From assembly GCF_900659865.1 (NCBI RefSeq), contig NZ_LR213766.1, positions 25,172 through 89,171 of the forward strand: a stretch of 64,000 nucleotides of DNA. Direction: 5' to 3'. The DNA is from Hyella patelloides LEGE 07179 (GTDB lineage: Bacteria; Cyanobacteriota; Cyanobacteriia; Cyanobacteriales; Xenococcaceae). Positions 46,651 through 54,570 of this stretch are shown piece by piece. The notes below the pieces were generated by a model that made no database searches, was not told the origin of the DNA, and saw nothing but the letters and a program-made list of their open reading frames with translations. The translations under genes and the position numbers were made by a program. Each line of letters opens with the position of its first letter. Within the stretch, counting starts at the first letter, position 1.

Positions 46651-46935
46651 CAAGTAGCCCTAAAGGACTCGCTATCGCGTCGCAGTAATGAGTAATGAGT
46701 AATGAGTAATGAGTAACTAAGTAATAACCAAACAGCCACGAGTTACAAGCAATCAACCATTAACCACTAACCATATTATCCCGCTTGACGGGACGGGACT
46801 AACCACTAACAATCAATAACTAACAAACCTTTTGAATTATGAAGTAGGGGTTACAAATTTCAGGTCTTTATAAAATAAACTCTAAAATCGAATTGCAGGG
46901 GCGTGGCAAAATTCACTATCAGCCACTATTTAATC
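46651..46935. repeat. Repeat-filled spacer after cobU
   Basis: CCCTAAAGGACTC at 46658-46670 is the core of the 25-base repeat seen at 425 and 2261. Four copies of TAATGAG follow (46685-46716), then AACCACTAACCA-type repeats (46758-46816) surrounding a short CCCGCTTGACGGGACGGGAC block. A gene-free stretch of about 285 bases. Confidence 0.6.
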
Positions 46936-47361
46936 ATGGCATCTTCAGAAAAAGTAAAACTTTATTTAGCTTCTTGGTTTCAATTAGGAAAGAAATTAGT
47001 GTTTGACAATGGGCAAGAAATTTCTTTGGCTCATTCTATCATTAAAGGCGATCGCTTTTCCGATGAATTTGAAGCTTGTTGGCAAAAAGTTATAGCTCAA
47101 GGGGGAACTAATTGTCATTTAGAAGGAACAGAAACTAATCTCGATGCTTTACTATCTCCTGCATGGGATATTTTTGCTTGTGCTAGATGTAATATGCCCA
47201 TACCAAGACTGGAGCTAGGAGTACAAACTGTCAATTGTCCTTGTGTTGATATGCCTCAATGGCCTAATTTGGAGTTACCTTTACCCCGCGCTCCCATTAA
47301 TAGTAATTCTCGGCTGGCAAATATCAATAATCGTTTGATGTCAAAGAATGCTACTTTCTAA
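46936..47361 (+). CDS. Conserved cyanobacterial hypothetical with paired cysteines
   Basis: About 141 residues from ATG at 46936; a GTG at 46903 would add 11. The N-terminal half (KLYLASWFQLGKKLVF) resembles a conserved cyanobacterial family. The C-terminal half has CARCNMPIP and CPCVDMPQWPN, giving four Cys that could bind a metal, then LELPLPRAP. I do not know a function. Its last 21 bases overlap the end of the DUF92 gene on the other strand. Confidence 0.6.
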   Translation: MASSEKVKLYLASWFQLGKKLVFDNGQEISLAHSIIKGDRFSDEFEACWQKVIAQGGTNCHLEGTETNLDALLSPAWDIFACARCNMPIPRLELGVQTVNCPCVDMPQWPNLELPLPRAPINSNSRLANINNRLMSKNATF

Positions 47362-48111
47362 CCAAGCTAATAGAATAGCAGCAATCGCTCCAATAGTAGT
47401 GTTGATAAAGTTAACTACTTCGTTTGTTAGCCAGGGTATGTTTTCTTGTAAAGTAGCTCCGATCAAGCTTTCGATATTAGTGGCAATTAAAGCAGCTATC
47501 ACGCACCATAATACCCCCCAAAGATTAATTATTCCTACTCCGTAGCCGACAAAAGCAATTGCAATTGAAGCAATTACTCCTGCGATTGTTCCTTCTAGGC
47601 TAACTGCTCCTTCTGTACCTCTGGGTACTGGTTTTAAAGTAGTAATTAAAAAAGTGCTTTTACCATAGGCTTTCCCCACTTCACTGGCAGATGTATCTGA
47701 TAATTTAGTGGCAAAACTAGCCACGTAAGCGAGTATCAGTAACTCTTTAAAAGGAGCATCTACCAATAGTGTTACTAAAGCGCAAATTGTCGCAGTTAAG
47801 GCTGAACCCCAAACATTTTCGGGCCCGCGCATTCCCGATCTCTTTTCGGCAATTCCTGCTGCTTCTTTTTCCGCCATCCCAATTTTGGTAACTCCTGAAC
47901 CGACAAGAAAGTAAAACATAACTACTGTATATCCTTGCCAGCTTAAAGTTCCCCAAACTAACACTCCTAACACCCAAGCATTGAGATAACCCAGAGGAGT
48001 TAGTAATTTTTTCGGTACAATCCAAGCAATAGCAATTAAGAAAGTGTTTAAAACAACAGCACTTAACCAAGAATTAGACAATATAGTATTAAGCATAAGT
48101 CGTGAGGTCAC
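47341..48111 (-). CDS. DUF92 (TIGR00297) membrane protein, phytyl-phosphate kinase-like
   Basis: A 256-residue protein with about six transmembrane helices. Conserved blocks are GSGVTKIGMAEKEAAGIAEKRSGMRGPENVWG, read here in parts, KLSDTSASEVGKAYGK and PVPRGTEGAVSLEGTIAG. The family includes cyanobacterial and plant VTE6, which phosphorylates phytyl phosphate to phytyl diphosphate for tocopherol synthesis. The family match is firm; the exact activity is inferred from cyanobacterial homologues. It converges on, and overlaps by 21 bases, the 46936 gene. Confidence 0.82.
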   Translation of the reverse strand: MTSRLMLNTILSNSWLSAVVLNTFLIAIAWIVPKKLLTPLGYLNAWVLGVLVWGTLSWQGYTVVMFYFLVGSGVTKIGMAEKEAAGIAEKRSGMRGPENVWGSALTATICALVTLLVDAPFKELLILAYVASFATKLSDTSASEVGKAYGKSTFLITTLKPVPRGTEGAVSLEGTIAGVIASIAIAFVGYGVGIINLWGVLWCVIAALIATNIESLIGATLQENIPWLTNEVVNFINTTIGAIAAILLAWLESSIL

Positions 48112-48241
48112 TGAATCGTGAAATCAGAAGTCGTGAGGTCATCGAGTCAGAGAATTAATTAGTAACCAATCAATAACTACTAACAACTAACCAATAACTA
48201 CTAACTACCAACCACCTCAAATAATAAATGGTAAATGATAA

Positions 48242-49156
48242 ATGATATCGGTTATTTATTCTGAAGAGTTTTTACAACATAATACAGGCTATGGTCATCC
48301 TGAATGTGCTGCTCGTTTAACTGCGGTGGTGGAGGCTTTAAAGCAAGTTGATTGGCAAGATCGCTTAGAATGGCGATCTCCTAATACTACAGCAGCTAGA
48401 GATGTTGTACGCCAAATAGCTAAAATTCACACTCCAGAACATATTCAAAGAGTACAGCAAATTGCGACCACTGGAGGAGGTTATTTAGACGCAGATACTA
48501 TTGTTTCCCCCCATAGCTATGGAGTGGCTCTGCTGGCGGTTAGTGCTTGGCTAGATGGGGTAGATTTAGTGCTGAATCGGGGTAATCCCGTGTTTGTGTT
48601 GGCTCGTCCTCCAGGACATCACGCGCTTCGGGATCGAGGTATGGGATTTTGTCTGTTTTCTAATGCGGCGATCGCTGCTAATTATGCTTTAGAACAACCA
48701 GGGGTTACTAGGGTAGCTATTCTAGATTGGGATGTTCATCATGGCAATGGTACAGAAGCTATTGTTGAAGATAACCCTCATATTGTTTACTGTTCTTTAC
48801 ATCAATCTCCCTGTTATCCAGGTACAGGAGAAGGCGATTATGATGGAAAACAGCAAAATATTCTCAATTTACCGATGAATCCTGGCAGCACAATTAAAGA
48901 TTATGAGCCTTTATTTATCAAAAAAGTAGTTCCTTTTTTACAAGACTTTCAACCAGATATAGTCATAGTTAGTGCGGGGTATGATGCTAATCATCAAGAC
49001 CCTTTAGCCAGTATTTCCTTAAAACCAAACGATTATGGATTGCTAACACAACATTTGAGAAAAATTAATTCTAAACTCTTATTTGGACTAGAAGGAGGCT
49101 ATCATTTAGAAGCTTTGGCTCAATCAGTAGTTGCTACTTTGGCAAGTTGTCTGTAA
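48242..49156 (+). CDS. Histone deacetylase superfamily (class II-like) amidohydrolase
   Basis: A 304-residue Zn-dependent arginase/deacetylase fold protein. The N-terminus has TGYGHPECAARL. RPPGHHAL holds the His pair, and ILDWDVHHGNGT the zinc-binding Asp and His. SAGYDANHQDPLASISL holds the second zinc Asp, and LFGLEGGYHL the late conserved stretch. Members act on acetylated polyamines, small amides or proteins. Bacterial examples are of mixed substrate, so I leave it unnamed. It lies divergent from the DUF92 gene, with TAACTACTAACAAC-type repeats between. Confidence 0.87.
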   Translation: MISVIYSEEFLQHNTGYGHPECAARLTAVVEALKQVDWQDRLEWRSPNTTAARDVVRQIAKIHTPEHIQRVQQIATTGGGYLDADTIVSPHSYGVALLAVSAWLDGVDLVLNRGNPVFVLARPPGHHALRDRGMGFCLFSNAAIAANYALEQPGVTRVAILDWDVHHGNGTEAIVEDNPHIVYCSLHQSPCYPGTGEGDYDGKQQNILNLPMNPGSTIKDYEPLFIKKVVPFLQDFQPDIVIVSAGYDANHQDPLASISLKPNDYGLLTQHLRKINSKLLFGLEGGYHLEALAQSVVATLASCL

Positions 49157-49313
49157 AATTTGCAATTATCACCAATCAATTAAGTAGTCTTTCTGAATTT
49201 AATCAAAAAATGTAGATTATTATACTAAATTTAACTTAATAAATATTAATAACTTAAAATTTACGATTTTCCCTAAATAATTCTTGAGGAAAATCAAGAA
49301 TCTGTTTTTGACC

Positions 49314-50720
49314 ATGAACTCCATCTCTAATAGTAATTTATCTTTATATCAACTGATTAAAGCTAGCGATCCCCCTCCTTTATCTATTGATATTAGTCCT
49401 CAAACACTACAATCTCATGTCAAAAGCATTACAGAAGTTCTTATTGAACAACAAATAAAAGCTACTATTATTTTAAAACCCCTCCAGTCTCAAAGTTGGT
49501 CTGATATTATTAATAATTATCAAGAACAAGGTAATCTGGAATCTCTTTATCTATGTGGCGATTTCTCTGATGCTTCCAGTAAAGTATTAGCTGATGCTAC
49601 TCTTTCTTCGACAAAAACTATTCCGATTATTTTAGGAAAAAATTCGCGACTCAAAAGAGAATGTTTTGTACTAGCAATTGCTTCTAATTGTAGTATTTTG
49701 CTGCTAGCTCAATGGCAAAAAGGACAGATTCAAGCTAACGCTTCTGGGAAGAGAGTTCAGCAACCTTATTTAGAAACAATAGTTAGTTTTGAACCTTTAT
49801 TAATTAAAAAGTTCTTATCAGAAATAGCACCTATTATTGCTGAAAACAACCCTGAGATAAATCTGACAGCAAATAATTTTAAGATTGAGAATGATTTTGC
49901 TAACAGTCCCACACAATTATTAACTAATCTGTTAATTAAACAAATTACTAAAGAAGATGCTTTAACTACTTCTTCTCATAGTCAACAATCTTCGAGAAAT
50001 CTTGAGCTAGAAAACTCCTCTTTCGTCTCTACTTTAGGTTTGCAAACAGATTTCTTACGTAATTTAGTCGAAGAAATGCGATCGCCTGTTACCTATATGA
50101 AAACTACTATTAGCTTGCTCGCATCAAAGCAGATTAAAGGGGAACAGCGTCAACGTTATTTGCAGATGTTAGAAAAACAATGCGATCGTCAAAATTCAGT
50201 AATTAGTGGCTTATTAGAGTTATTACAATTAGATATTTCCACAGAAGCAGATACGATTTATTTGAATGAATTTGTTCCTGGAATAGTTAGTACTTATCAA
50301 CCTTTAGCCAATGAAAATAATATCCAGTTAGGTTATACTATTCCTGCTAATTTGCCTCCTGTAGTTTTTCCTGCGTCTTGGTTAAGACAAATTATTATTC
50401 AGTTATTAAATAATAGTTTGCAATTTACACCACCTCAAGGAAGAGTTTTTGTTCAAGCAGCATTTAAAAATACTAATGTAGAACTCAATATCGGTGATAC
50501 AGGAAGAGGTATCGAAACTCAAGAACTAAGTAAGATTTTCGATAGTTTTTACCGCACTAAAACTATTAGTAACGATCGAACAACTGGGGCTGGTTTAGGT
50601 CTTACTATTGTGCGTCAATTAGTAGAAAAAAGTGGAGGAAAAATTTTGGTTACCAGCAAAATAGGTAAAGGCTCAAATTTTAAAATTCTAATTCCAGCTT
50701 TACCCCCAGAACTTCTTTAA
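49314..50720 (+). CDS. DICT-like sensor histidine kinase lacking the phospho-acceptor His
   Basis: About 468 residues from ATG at 49314 (a TTG at 49284 would add ten). The N-terminal 220 residues look like a DICT sensory domain (SITEVLIEQQ, LESLYLCGDFSD). The kinase core has an H-box-like helix reading LVEEMRSPVTYMKTTISLL; the usual His is replaced by Glu (E-E-M-R-S-P versus S-H-E-L-R-T-P). The ATP-binding part is intact: N-box QLLNNSLQF, G1 GDTGRGIE, G2 GAGLGLTIV. So it may bind ATP but not phosphorylate itself in the standard way. No response regulator is adjacent. Confidence 0.75.
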   Translation: MNSISNSNLSLYQLIKASDPPPLSIDISPQTLQSHVKSITEVLIEQQIKATIILKPLQSQSWSDIINNYQEQGNLESLYLCGDFSDASSKVLADATLSSTKTIPIILGKNSRLKRECFVLAIASNCSILLLAQWQKGQIQANASGKRVQQPYLETIVSFEPLLIKKFLSEIAPIIAENNPEINLTANNFKIENDFANSPTQLLTNLLIKQITKEDALTTSSHSQQSSRNLELENSSFVSTLGLQTDFLRNLVEEMRSPVTYMKTTISLLASKQIKGEQRQRYLQMLEKQCDRQNSVISGLLELLQLDISTEADTIYLNEFVPGIVSTYQPLANENNIQLGYTIPANLPPVVFPASWLRQIIIQLLNNSLQFTPPQGRVFVQAAFKNTNVELNIGDTGRGIETQELSKIFDSFYRTKTISNDRTTGAGLGLTIVRQLVEKSGGKILVTSKIGKGSNFKILIPALPPELL

Positions 50721-51062
50721 AGTAATAAGTTATTGAAACAGTTGAAGAAACGCTGGATTACACTCTGGCATAGCACCTTTTTCTACAATATTATGGGGAT
50801 GCAACAACTCCAAGTTAGTACATCGCTTGTATATATTCATCTTTTTTACACCGCTATTGACCACATTTGATAAATTTATTTTTTATCAAAAATTTCTAAA
50901 AAAGATTTAATGTTTGAAATAATTTTATTTGGCTCTTTTCCTTTTATAGAACGTAGTCATTTAGATAAATATTTTAACCCAGTTGCATAGGATAGTGACT
51001 GGGTTTTGTCTTGAAAGCGATGCATTTTGTTGGACTAAGAATACATAAATACACTGTTGAAT
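50721..51062. other. Gap downstream of the kinase
   Basis: No gene was found between 50721 and 51062. It contains one hairpin candidate at 50976-51005. The stretch is otherwise ordinary AT-rich DNA. Confidence 0.4.
50976..51005 (+). terminator. Possible rho-independent terminator
   Basis: AACCCAGT (50976-50983) pairs with ACTGGGTT (50998-51005), an 8-bp stem with a 14-base loop, followed by TTGTCTTG. The T-rich tail is on the plus-strand side. It lies 255 bases after the kinase stop, so it may end that transcript. Confidence 0.5.
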
Positions 51063-51134
51063 TTATCCCATAGCTCCTGGCAGAAAAAAGGTATAGGCGA
51101 CAGCTACGGTGACAAGGGCAATAAGTAAAGGCAC
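51063..51134 (-). CDS. 23-residue single-helix membrane peptide
   Basis: A tiny frame with GTG at 51134 and TAA at 51065-51063. The peptide is nearly all hydrophobic (LLIALVTVAVAYTFFLP) and ends GAMG, one short transmembrane helix. A strong AGGAG ribosome binding site lies at 51142-51146, seven bases upstream. An in-frame TGA two codons upstream fixes the start. Small photosystem and cytochrome subunits in cyanobacteria have this form, but I could not match it to PsaM, PsbT, PetL, PetN or similar from memory. Confidence 0.5.
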   Translation of the reverse strand: MPLLIALVTVAVAYTFFLPGAMG

Positions 51135-51302
51135 GATTCAACTCCTAAGTTATATGACTGATAATTTTTTAGTTTAAAAGAAAAAAGTGACATTCTCAGA
51201 ACATTTCTCTGATAAAAATTAAAAACAGCAGAAATAGTTAAGGACAACATCGTAAAATCAACGAACGACCTCGGCACGAAGTTGTCTTGGAGGAAGTTTA
51301 GA

Positions 51303-51339
51303 TAGCGATCGCCAAATGTTAGCTATAGCGCGATCGCTA
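51303..51339. terminator. HIP1-containing hairpin with T run
   Basis: TAGCGATCGC (51303-51312) and GCGATCGCTA (51330-51339) form a 10-bp stem; TTTT follows on the plus side. Both arms contain the HIP1 octamer. It could terminate a plus-strand transcript or simply reflect two nearby HIP1 sites. Confidence 0.4.
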
Positions 51340-51390
51340 TTTTAAATCAGCTAACAACTAATGGCTCTGAGCTTCGCTTGCCAGGTTCAA

Positions 51391-51418
51391 CTATTCCACT
51401 TCGTGCATAGTGGAATAG
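51391..51418 (-). terminator. Hairpin after the EF-G-like gene
   Basis: CTATTCCACT (51391-51400) and AGTGGAATAG (51409-51418) form a 10-bp stem with an 8-base loop, 22 bases beyond the gene's stop codon. No T run follows on the minus strand, so it may be an mRNA-stabilising end and not a strict terminator. Confidence 0.4.
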
Positions 51419-51440
51419 GGCCTACCTTGTAATTACTGAA

Positions 51441-53462
51441 CTATTTAGCTGTAGCTAAGATATCGTGGGCTAATTTATCAGGTACTTCTTGAAGATGATC
51501 GTATTGCCAAGTGAAAAAACCTACCCCTAGGGTAAGCGATCGCAATTCAATGATAAAGTTATGCATTTCTGCTTGGGGTAAATAGGCTGTGACGTTATCC
51601 CAATTCTTCCAGCCTTCGAGAGCTTCATAACCAAGAATTTGTCCTCTACGTCCTGATACTAGTTGTAAAACTTTAGAGGTGAACTCTGATGGTGCAGCGA
51701 CATTAATCATCAACAAAGGCTCTAACAGTACGGGTTGACATTTGGGCATTCCCTCCGTCATCGCTAAACGAGCAGCTTGCTTAAAGGCTTGTTCGGAACT
51801 GTCTACAGAGTGATATGAGCCATCAGTAAGGGTAACATCTACATCTACCACAGGGAAACCCAAAGGGCCATGAGCTAAATATTCTTTGACTCCTGTTTCT
51901 ACGCCAGGAATGTATTGCTTGGGTACAACACCACCCACAATAGTTTGATGAAAATTATAGCCTTCTCCTCTGGATAGGGGTTTAATTTCTAGATAGACAT
52001 CACCAAAAGCACCATGTCCGCCACTTTGATGTTTATAACGTCCGTGGGATTTGATTTCCTGACGGATAGTTTCTTTGTAGGGTACTTGAGGTAAGCGAGT
52101 ATTCATAGAAAGATTATACTTACGGCGCAAGCGATCTAAAGATACTTGCAAATGAATTTCTCCCTGCCCCCATAAAATAACCTCGTGGGTATCGCCGTGT
52201 TGTTCCCAATGGAGCGAGGGATCTTCTTCAAGGAGTTTACCCATTGCACCACTGAGTTTAACCTCATCTCTACGGTTATCAGGAGCGATCGCTAGTGCAT
52301 AGACAGGAGACATGACATCTGCTTTGGGAAGTCCGCTTTCAACCTCTTCACTACCTAAAGTATCTCCTGTGTGAATATCTTCCATGCGTCCTAAAGCGAC
52401 AATTTCCCCGATCTGGGCTTTCTGCACTGGCTCTTGATGACCACCCATTAAACGATAAACACCACTTACTCTTTGTCCGTTGAGGGTCATACCATCAACT
52501 AGAGTACCTTGCCACACCCTCACTAAAGAGAGTTTGCCACCTTGGGGAGTGTAGTAGGTTTTTAAAACTTGAGCTAAAGTATCGCCGTCTTCTTTGGTTT
52601 TTAGACCTCTTCTAGCTGCGGTAATATTGGTTGCAGGGGCTTCTTTGACTAAAGCATCTAAAAGGGGACGTATTCCATAATCATTCTCTGCCATACCCAA
52701 AAATACAGGAACAATTAAATCAGCACTTAAATCTTGTTTTAAATCTTGCAGAATTTCTTCTTGGGGAGGATCGATTTCTTCAACTAATTGTTCTAATAAG
52801 CCATCGTCAAAGTCTGAGAGAGTCTCTAACATCTCTGTACGAGCAGCTTGTTCTTCTTCGGCTAAATCTTCAGGAAGAGGTACAGGATCGGCGGGATTGC
52901 CAGAATGATAGTGATATGCTTGCTCGGTAACTAGATCGATATAGCCGACACAATCATGTTTAGCTGTAATGGGATATTGTTGAGGAACTAAAGGACGAGC
53001 TGAAACTTCTTTTAAGGCGTGCAAAATTTCCATATAATTTGCAGCAGCCCGATCCATTTTATTGATAAATACCAAATGGGGAATTTCCCAATCATCGAGA
53101 AACTTAAATAAAGGTGCGAGGGTTAAAACTTTTTCTAAGACAGGTTCACAAACTACAATGGCAGCACCAGCACCCACTAAAGCGTTTTGAGTTTCTTGTG
53201 CCAATTCGATTGAGCCTGGACAGTCTAAAAATGTAAATTGAATATCTTGATAATTACTGCTGGCTACGGAGACTTCGACGCTCATTTTGCGATCGCGTGC
53301 TTCTGTGGTACTATCTCCTATGGTATTTCCTTCTTTAATACTTCCCTTACGATGAATTGCCTTGGTTACAAACAAAAGACTTTCTAGCAAAGTTGTTTTC
53401 CCGCTAGAATAAGGTCCTACAATAGCGACGTTACGAGCGTTTTCGATCCTTTGGCTACTCAT
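51441..53462 (-). CDS. Elongation factor G paralogue with altered switch II
   Basis: A 673-residue EF-G-like GTPase with G1 GPYSSGKT (16-23), G4 NKMD (134-137) and intact later domains; VPQVPYKETIRQE and VDSSEQAFKQAARLA lie in domain IV. The G3 motif reads D80-C-P-G-S84, where true EF-G has D-T-P-G-H, so the His that positions the hydrolytic water is missing. About 670 residues is somewhat short for EF-G (about 690). This fits the non-canonical EF-G paralogues of cyanobacteria, whose role (ribosome-linked regulation or recycling) is not established. The true fusA lies elsewhere. Confidence 0.85.
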   Translation of the reverse strand: MSSQRIENARNVAIVGPYSSGKTTLLESLLFVTKAIHRKGSIKEGNTIGDSTTEARDRKMSVEVSVASSNYQDIQFTFLDCPGSIELAQETQNALVGAGAAIVVCEPVLEKVLTLAPLFKFLDDWEIPHLVFINKMDRAAANYMEILHALKEVSARPLVPQQYPITAKHDCVGYIDLVTEQAYHYHSGNPADPVPLPEDLAEEEQAARTEMLETLSDFDDGLLEQLVEEIDPPQEEILQDLKQDLSADLIVPVFLGMAENDYGIRPLLDALVKEAPATNITAARRGLKTKEDGDTLAQVLKTYYTPQGGKLSLVRVWQGTLVDGMTLNGQRVSGVYRLMGGHQEPVQKAQIGEIVALGRMEDIHTGDTLGSEEVESGLPKADVMSPVYALAIAPDNRRDEVKLSGAMGKLLEEDPSLHWEQHGDTHEVILWGQGEIHLQVSLDRLRRKYNLSMNTRLPQVPYKETIRQEIKSHGRYKHQSGGHGAFGDVYLEIKPLSRGEGYNFHQTIVGGVVPKQYIPGVETGVKEYLAHGPLGFPVVDVDVTLTDGSYHSVDSSEQAFKQAARLAMTEGMPKCQPVLLEPLLMINVAAPSEFTSKVLQLVSGRRGQILGYEALEGWKNWDNVTAYLPQAEMHNFIIELRSLTLGVGFFTWQYDHLQEVPDKLAHDILATAK

Positions 53463-53850
53463 AATAGAAACCCCTAAAGTAAAAATTCTGCAATACTTGT
53501 TTTTGCCACCGCTGCGATCAAATGCAAAATTACATACATCAGTGACAATTACTGGTTGAAAACAATTAAGTGTTTTAGAACACTTATATTTGTGACATTA
53601 ACTCTATCTGGGGGTCAAAAATAAAAGTCGCAACTTCTTTTAAAGGAAATAACCTCAAAAATAAAGTTAGATAAACAAATATAAACTCACTAATATAAGT
53701 AAAAAAATGCTCAATCTTAAAATAATTTTTGTAAATTTTATTTAACAAGTGATTATATTCTATATTCTATGGATGCCCTTTCCAAAATCTTATTGATGGT
53801 TATCTGCTTTATTGCTATTTGATTAAATTTAAGTAACTTACATCAGTAAT
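53463..53850. other. Intergenic region between divergent genes
   Basis: AT-rich and gene-free. TAAGTGTT (53567-53574) and AACACTTA (53579-53586) form an 8-bp inverted repeat with a 4-base loop, about 105 bases upstream of the EF-G-like ATG; it could be an operator. Nothing else stands out. Confidence 0.4.
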
Positions 53851-54354
53851 ATGAAATATTTTGCTTATGGTTCTAATATGTCTCAGAAAAGATTACAAAA
53901 ACGAATTTCAAGCCCACAGTCAATAGGTGTCTATTTTTTAGCCCAACACAAGTTGCGATTTCACAAAATTAGTACAGATGGCTCTGGAAAATGCGATGCT
54001 TACTACACAGGAAATACTGCTGATTCAGTAATTGGGGTTTTGTATGAAATTGATGAATTAGAAAAGCCAATATTGGATAAGTTTGAGTTTTTAGGCTATG
54101 GCTACAATGAAAAAGAAGTTCTAATCGCTGACGAACAGGGAAATGTAGAACGAGCAATAACTTACTATGCTCTAAAAATTGATGCTTCTTTGCTCCCATA
54201 CTCCTGGTACAAAGAACACGTACTATTTGGAGCTAGGAAAGCACAACTACCAACAGCATATATTGAAGAAATAGAATCTATTGCTACTAAAAAAGACCTT
54301 AACCAAGAGCGAGCATTCAGGGAACTCAAAATATACGGTGTGGATCTAAAGTAG
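53851..54354 (+). CDS. Gamma-glutamylcyclotransferase-like (AIG2/GGCT) protein
   Basis: A 167-residue protein of the gamma-glutamylcyclotransferase fold. FAYGSNMS holds the Y-G-S-N substrate-binding loop. VIGVLYEIDELEKPILDKFE includes the family's conserved Glu region (LDKFEFLGYGY). Related enzymes act on gamma-glutamyl amino acids, for instance in glutathione turnover. Substrate not determined. It is a lone plus-strand gene whose 3' side runs into AGTAGCAAG repeats. Confidence 0.82.
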   Translation: MKYFAYGSNMSQKRLQKRISSPQSIGVYFLAQHKLRFHKISTDGSGKCDAYYTGNTADSVIGVLYEIDELEKPILDKFEFLGYGYNEKEVLIADEQGNVERAITYYALKIDASLLPYSWYKEHVLFGARKAQLPTAYIEEIESIATKKDLNQERAFRELKIYGVDLK

Positions 54355-54570
54355 CAAGTAGCAAGACTTTTAAGGAATAAAAAATGAGGAAATTTTTCAG
54401 TAGCAAGTAGCAAGAACTGTTCCACAGTATTTGGACAACAAGAAAGAGAATATGGCTCGCAAGAAAGACAAACGCGATGAAAAGCAGTGCATTATTGACA
54501 TGAAGTCAGACATCAATTCCTCATGAGGACTTAGTTTATCAATATAGATTATGCTGCTACTCAGGTCTAT
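54355..54570. repeat. Spacer with AGTAGCAAG repeats
   Basis: AAGTAGCAAGTAGCAAGAC at 54350-54367 and AGTAGCAAGTAGCAAGAAC at 54401-54418 are near copies of the same unit. A 24-codon frame at 54452 (MARKKDKRDEKQC...) has no recognised match and is not called. Confidence 0.5.

Larger units (their letters stand above)
51135..51440. other. Spacer with two hairpins between the small ORF and the EF-G-like gene
   Basis: The two hairpins are at 51303-51339 and 51391-51418. No further gene is seen. Its minus-strand side next to the small frame should contain that gene's promoter. Confidence 0.4.

Noticed and set aside
46685..46716. CRISPR-like tandem repeat
   Set aside because: The units are seven bases long with no spacers; it is a simple heptamer repeat tract.
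54452..54526. 24-codon frame (MARKKDKRDEKQC)
   Set aside because: No recognised homologue, in a repeat-rich spacer, no clear ribosome binding site.
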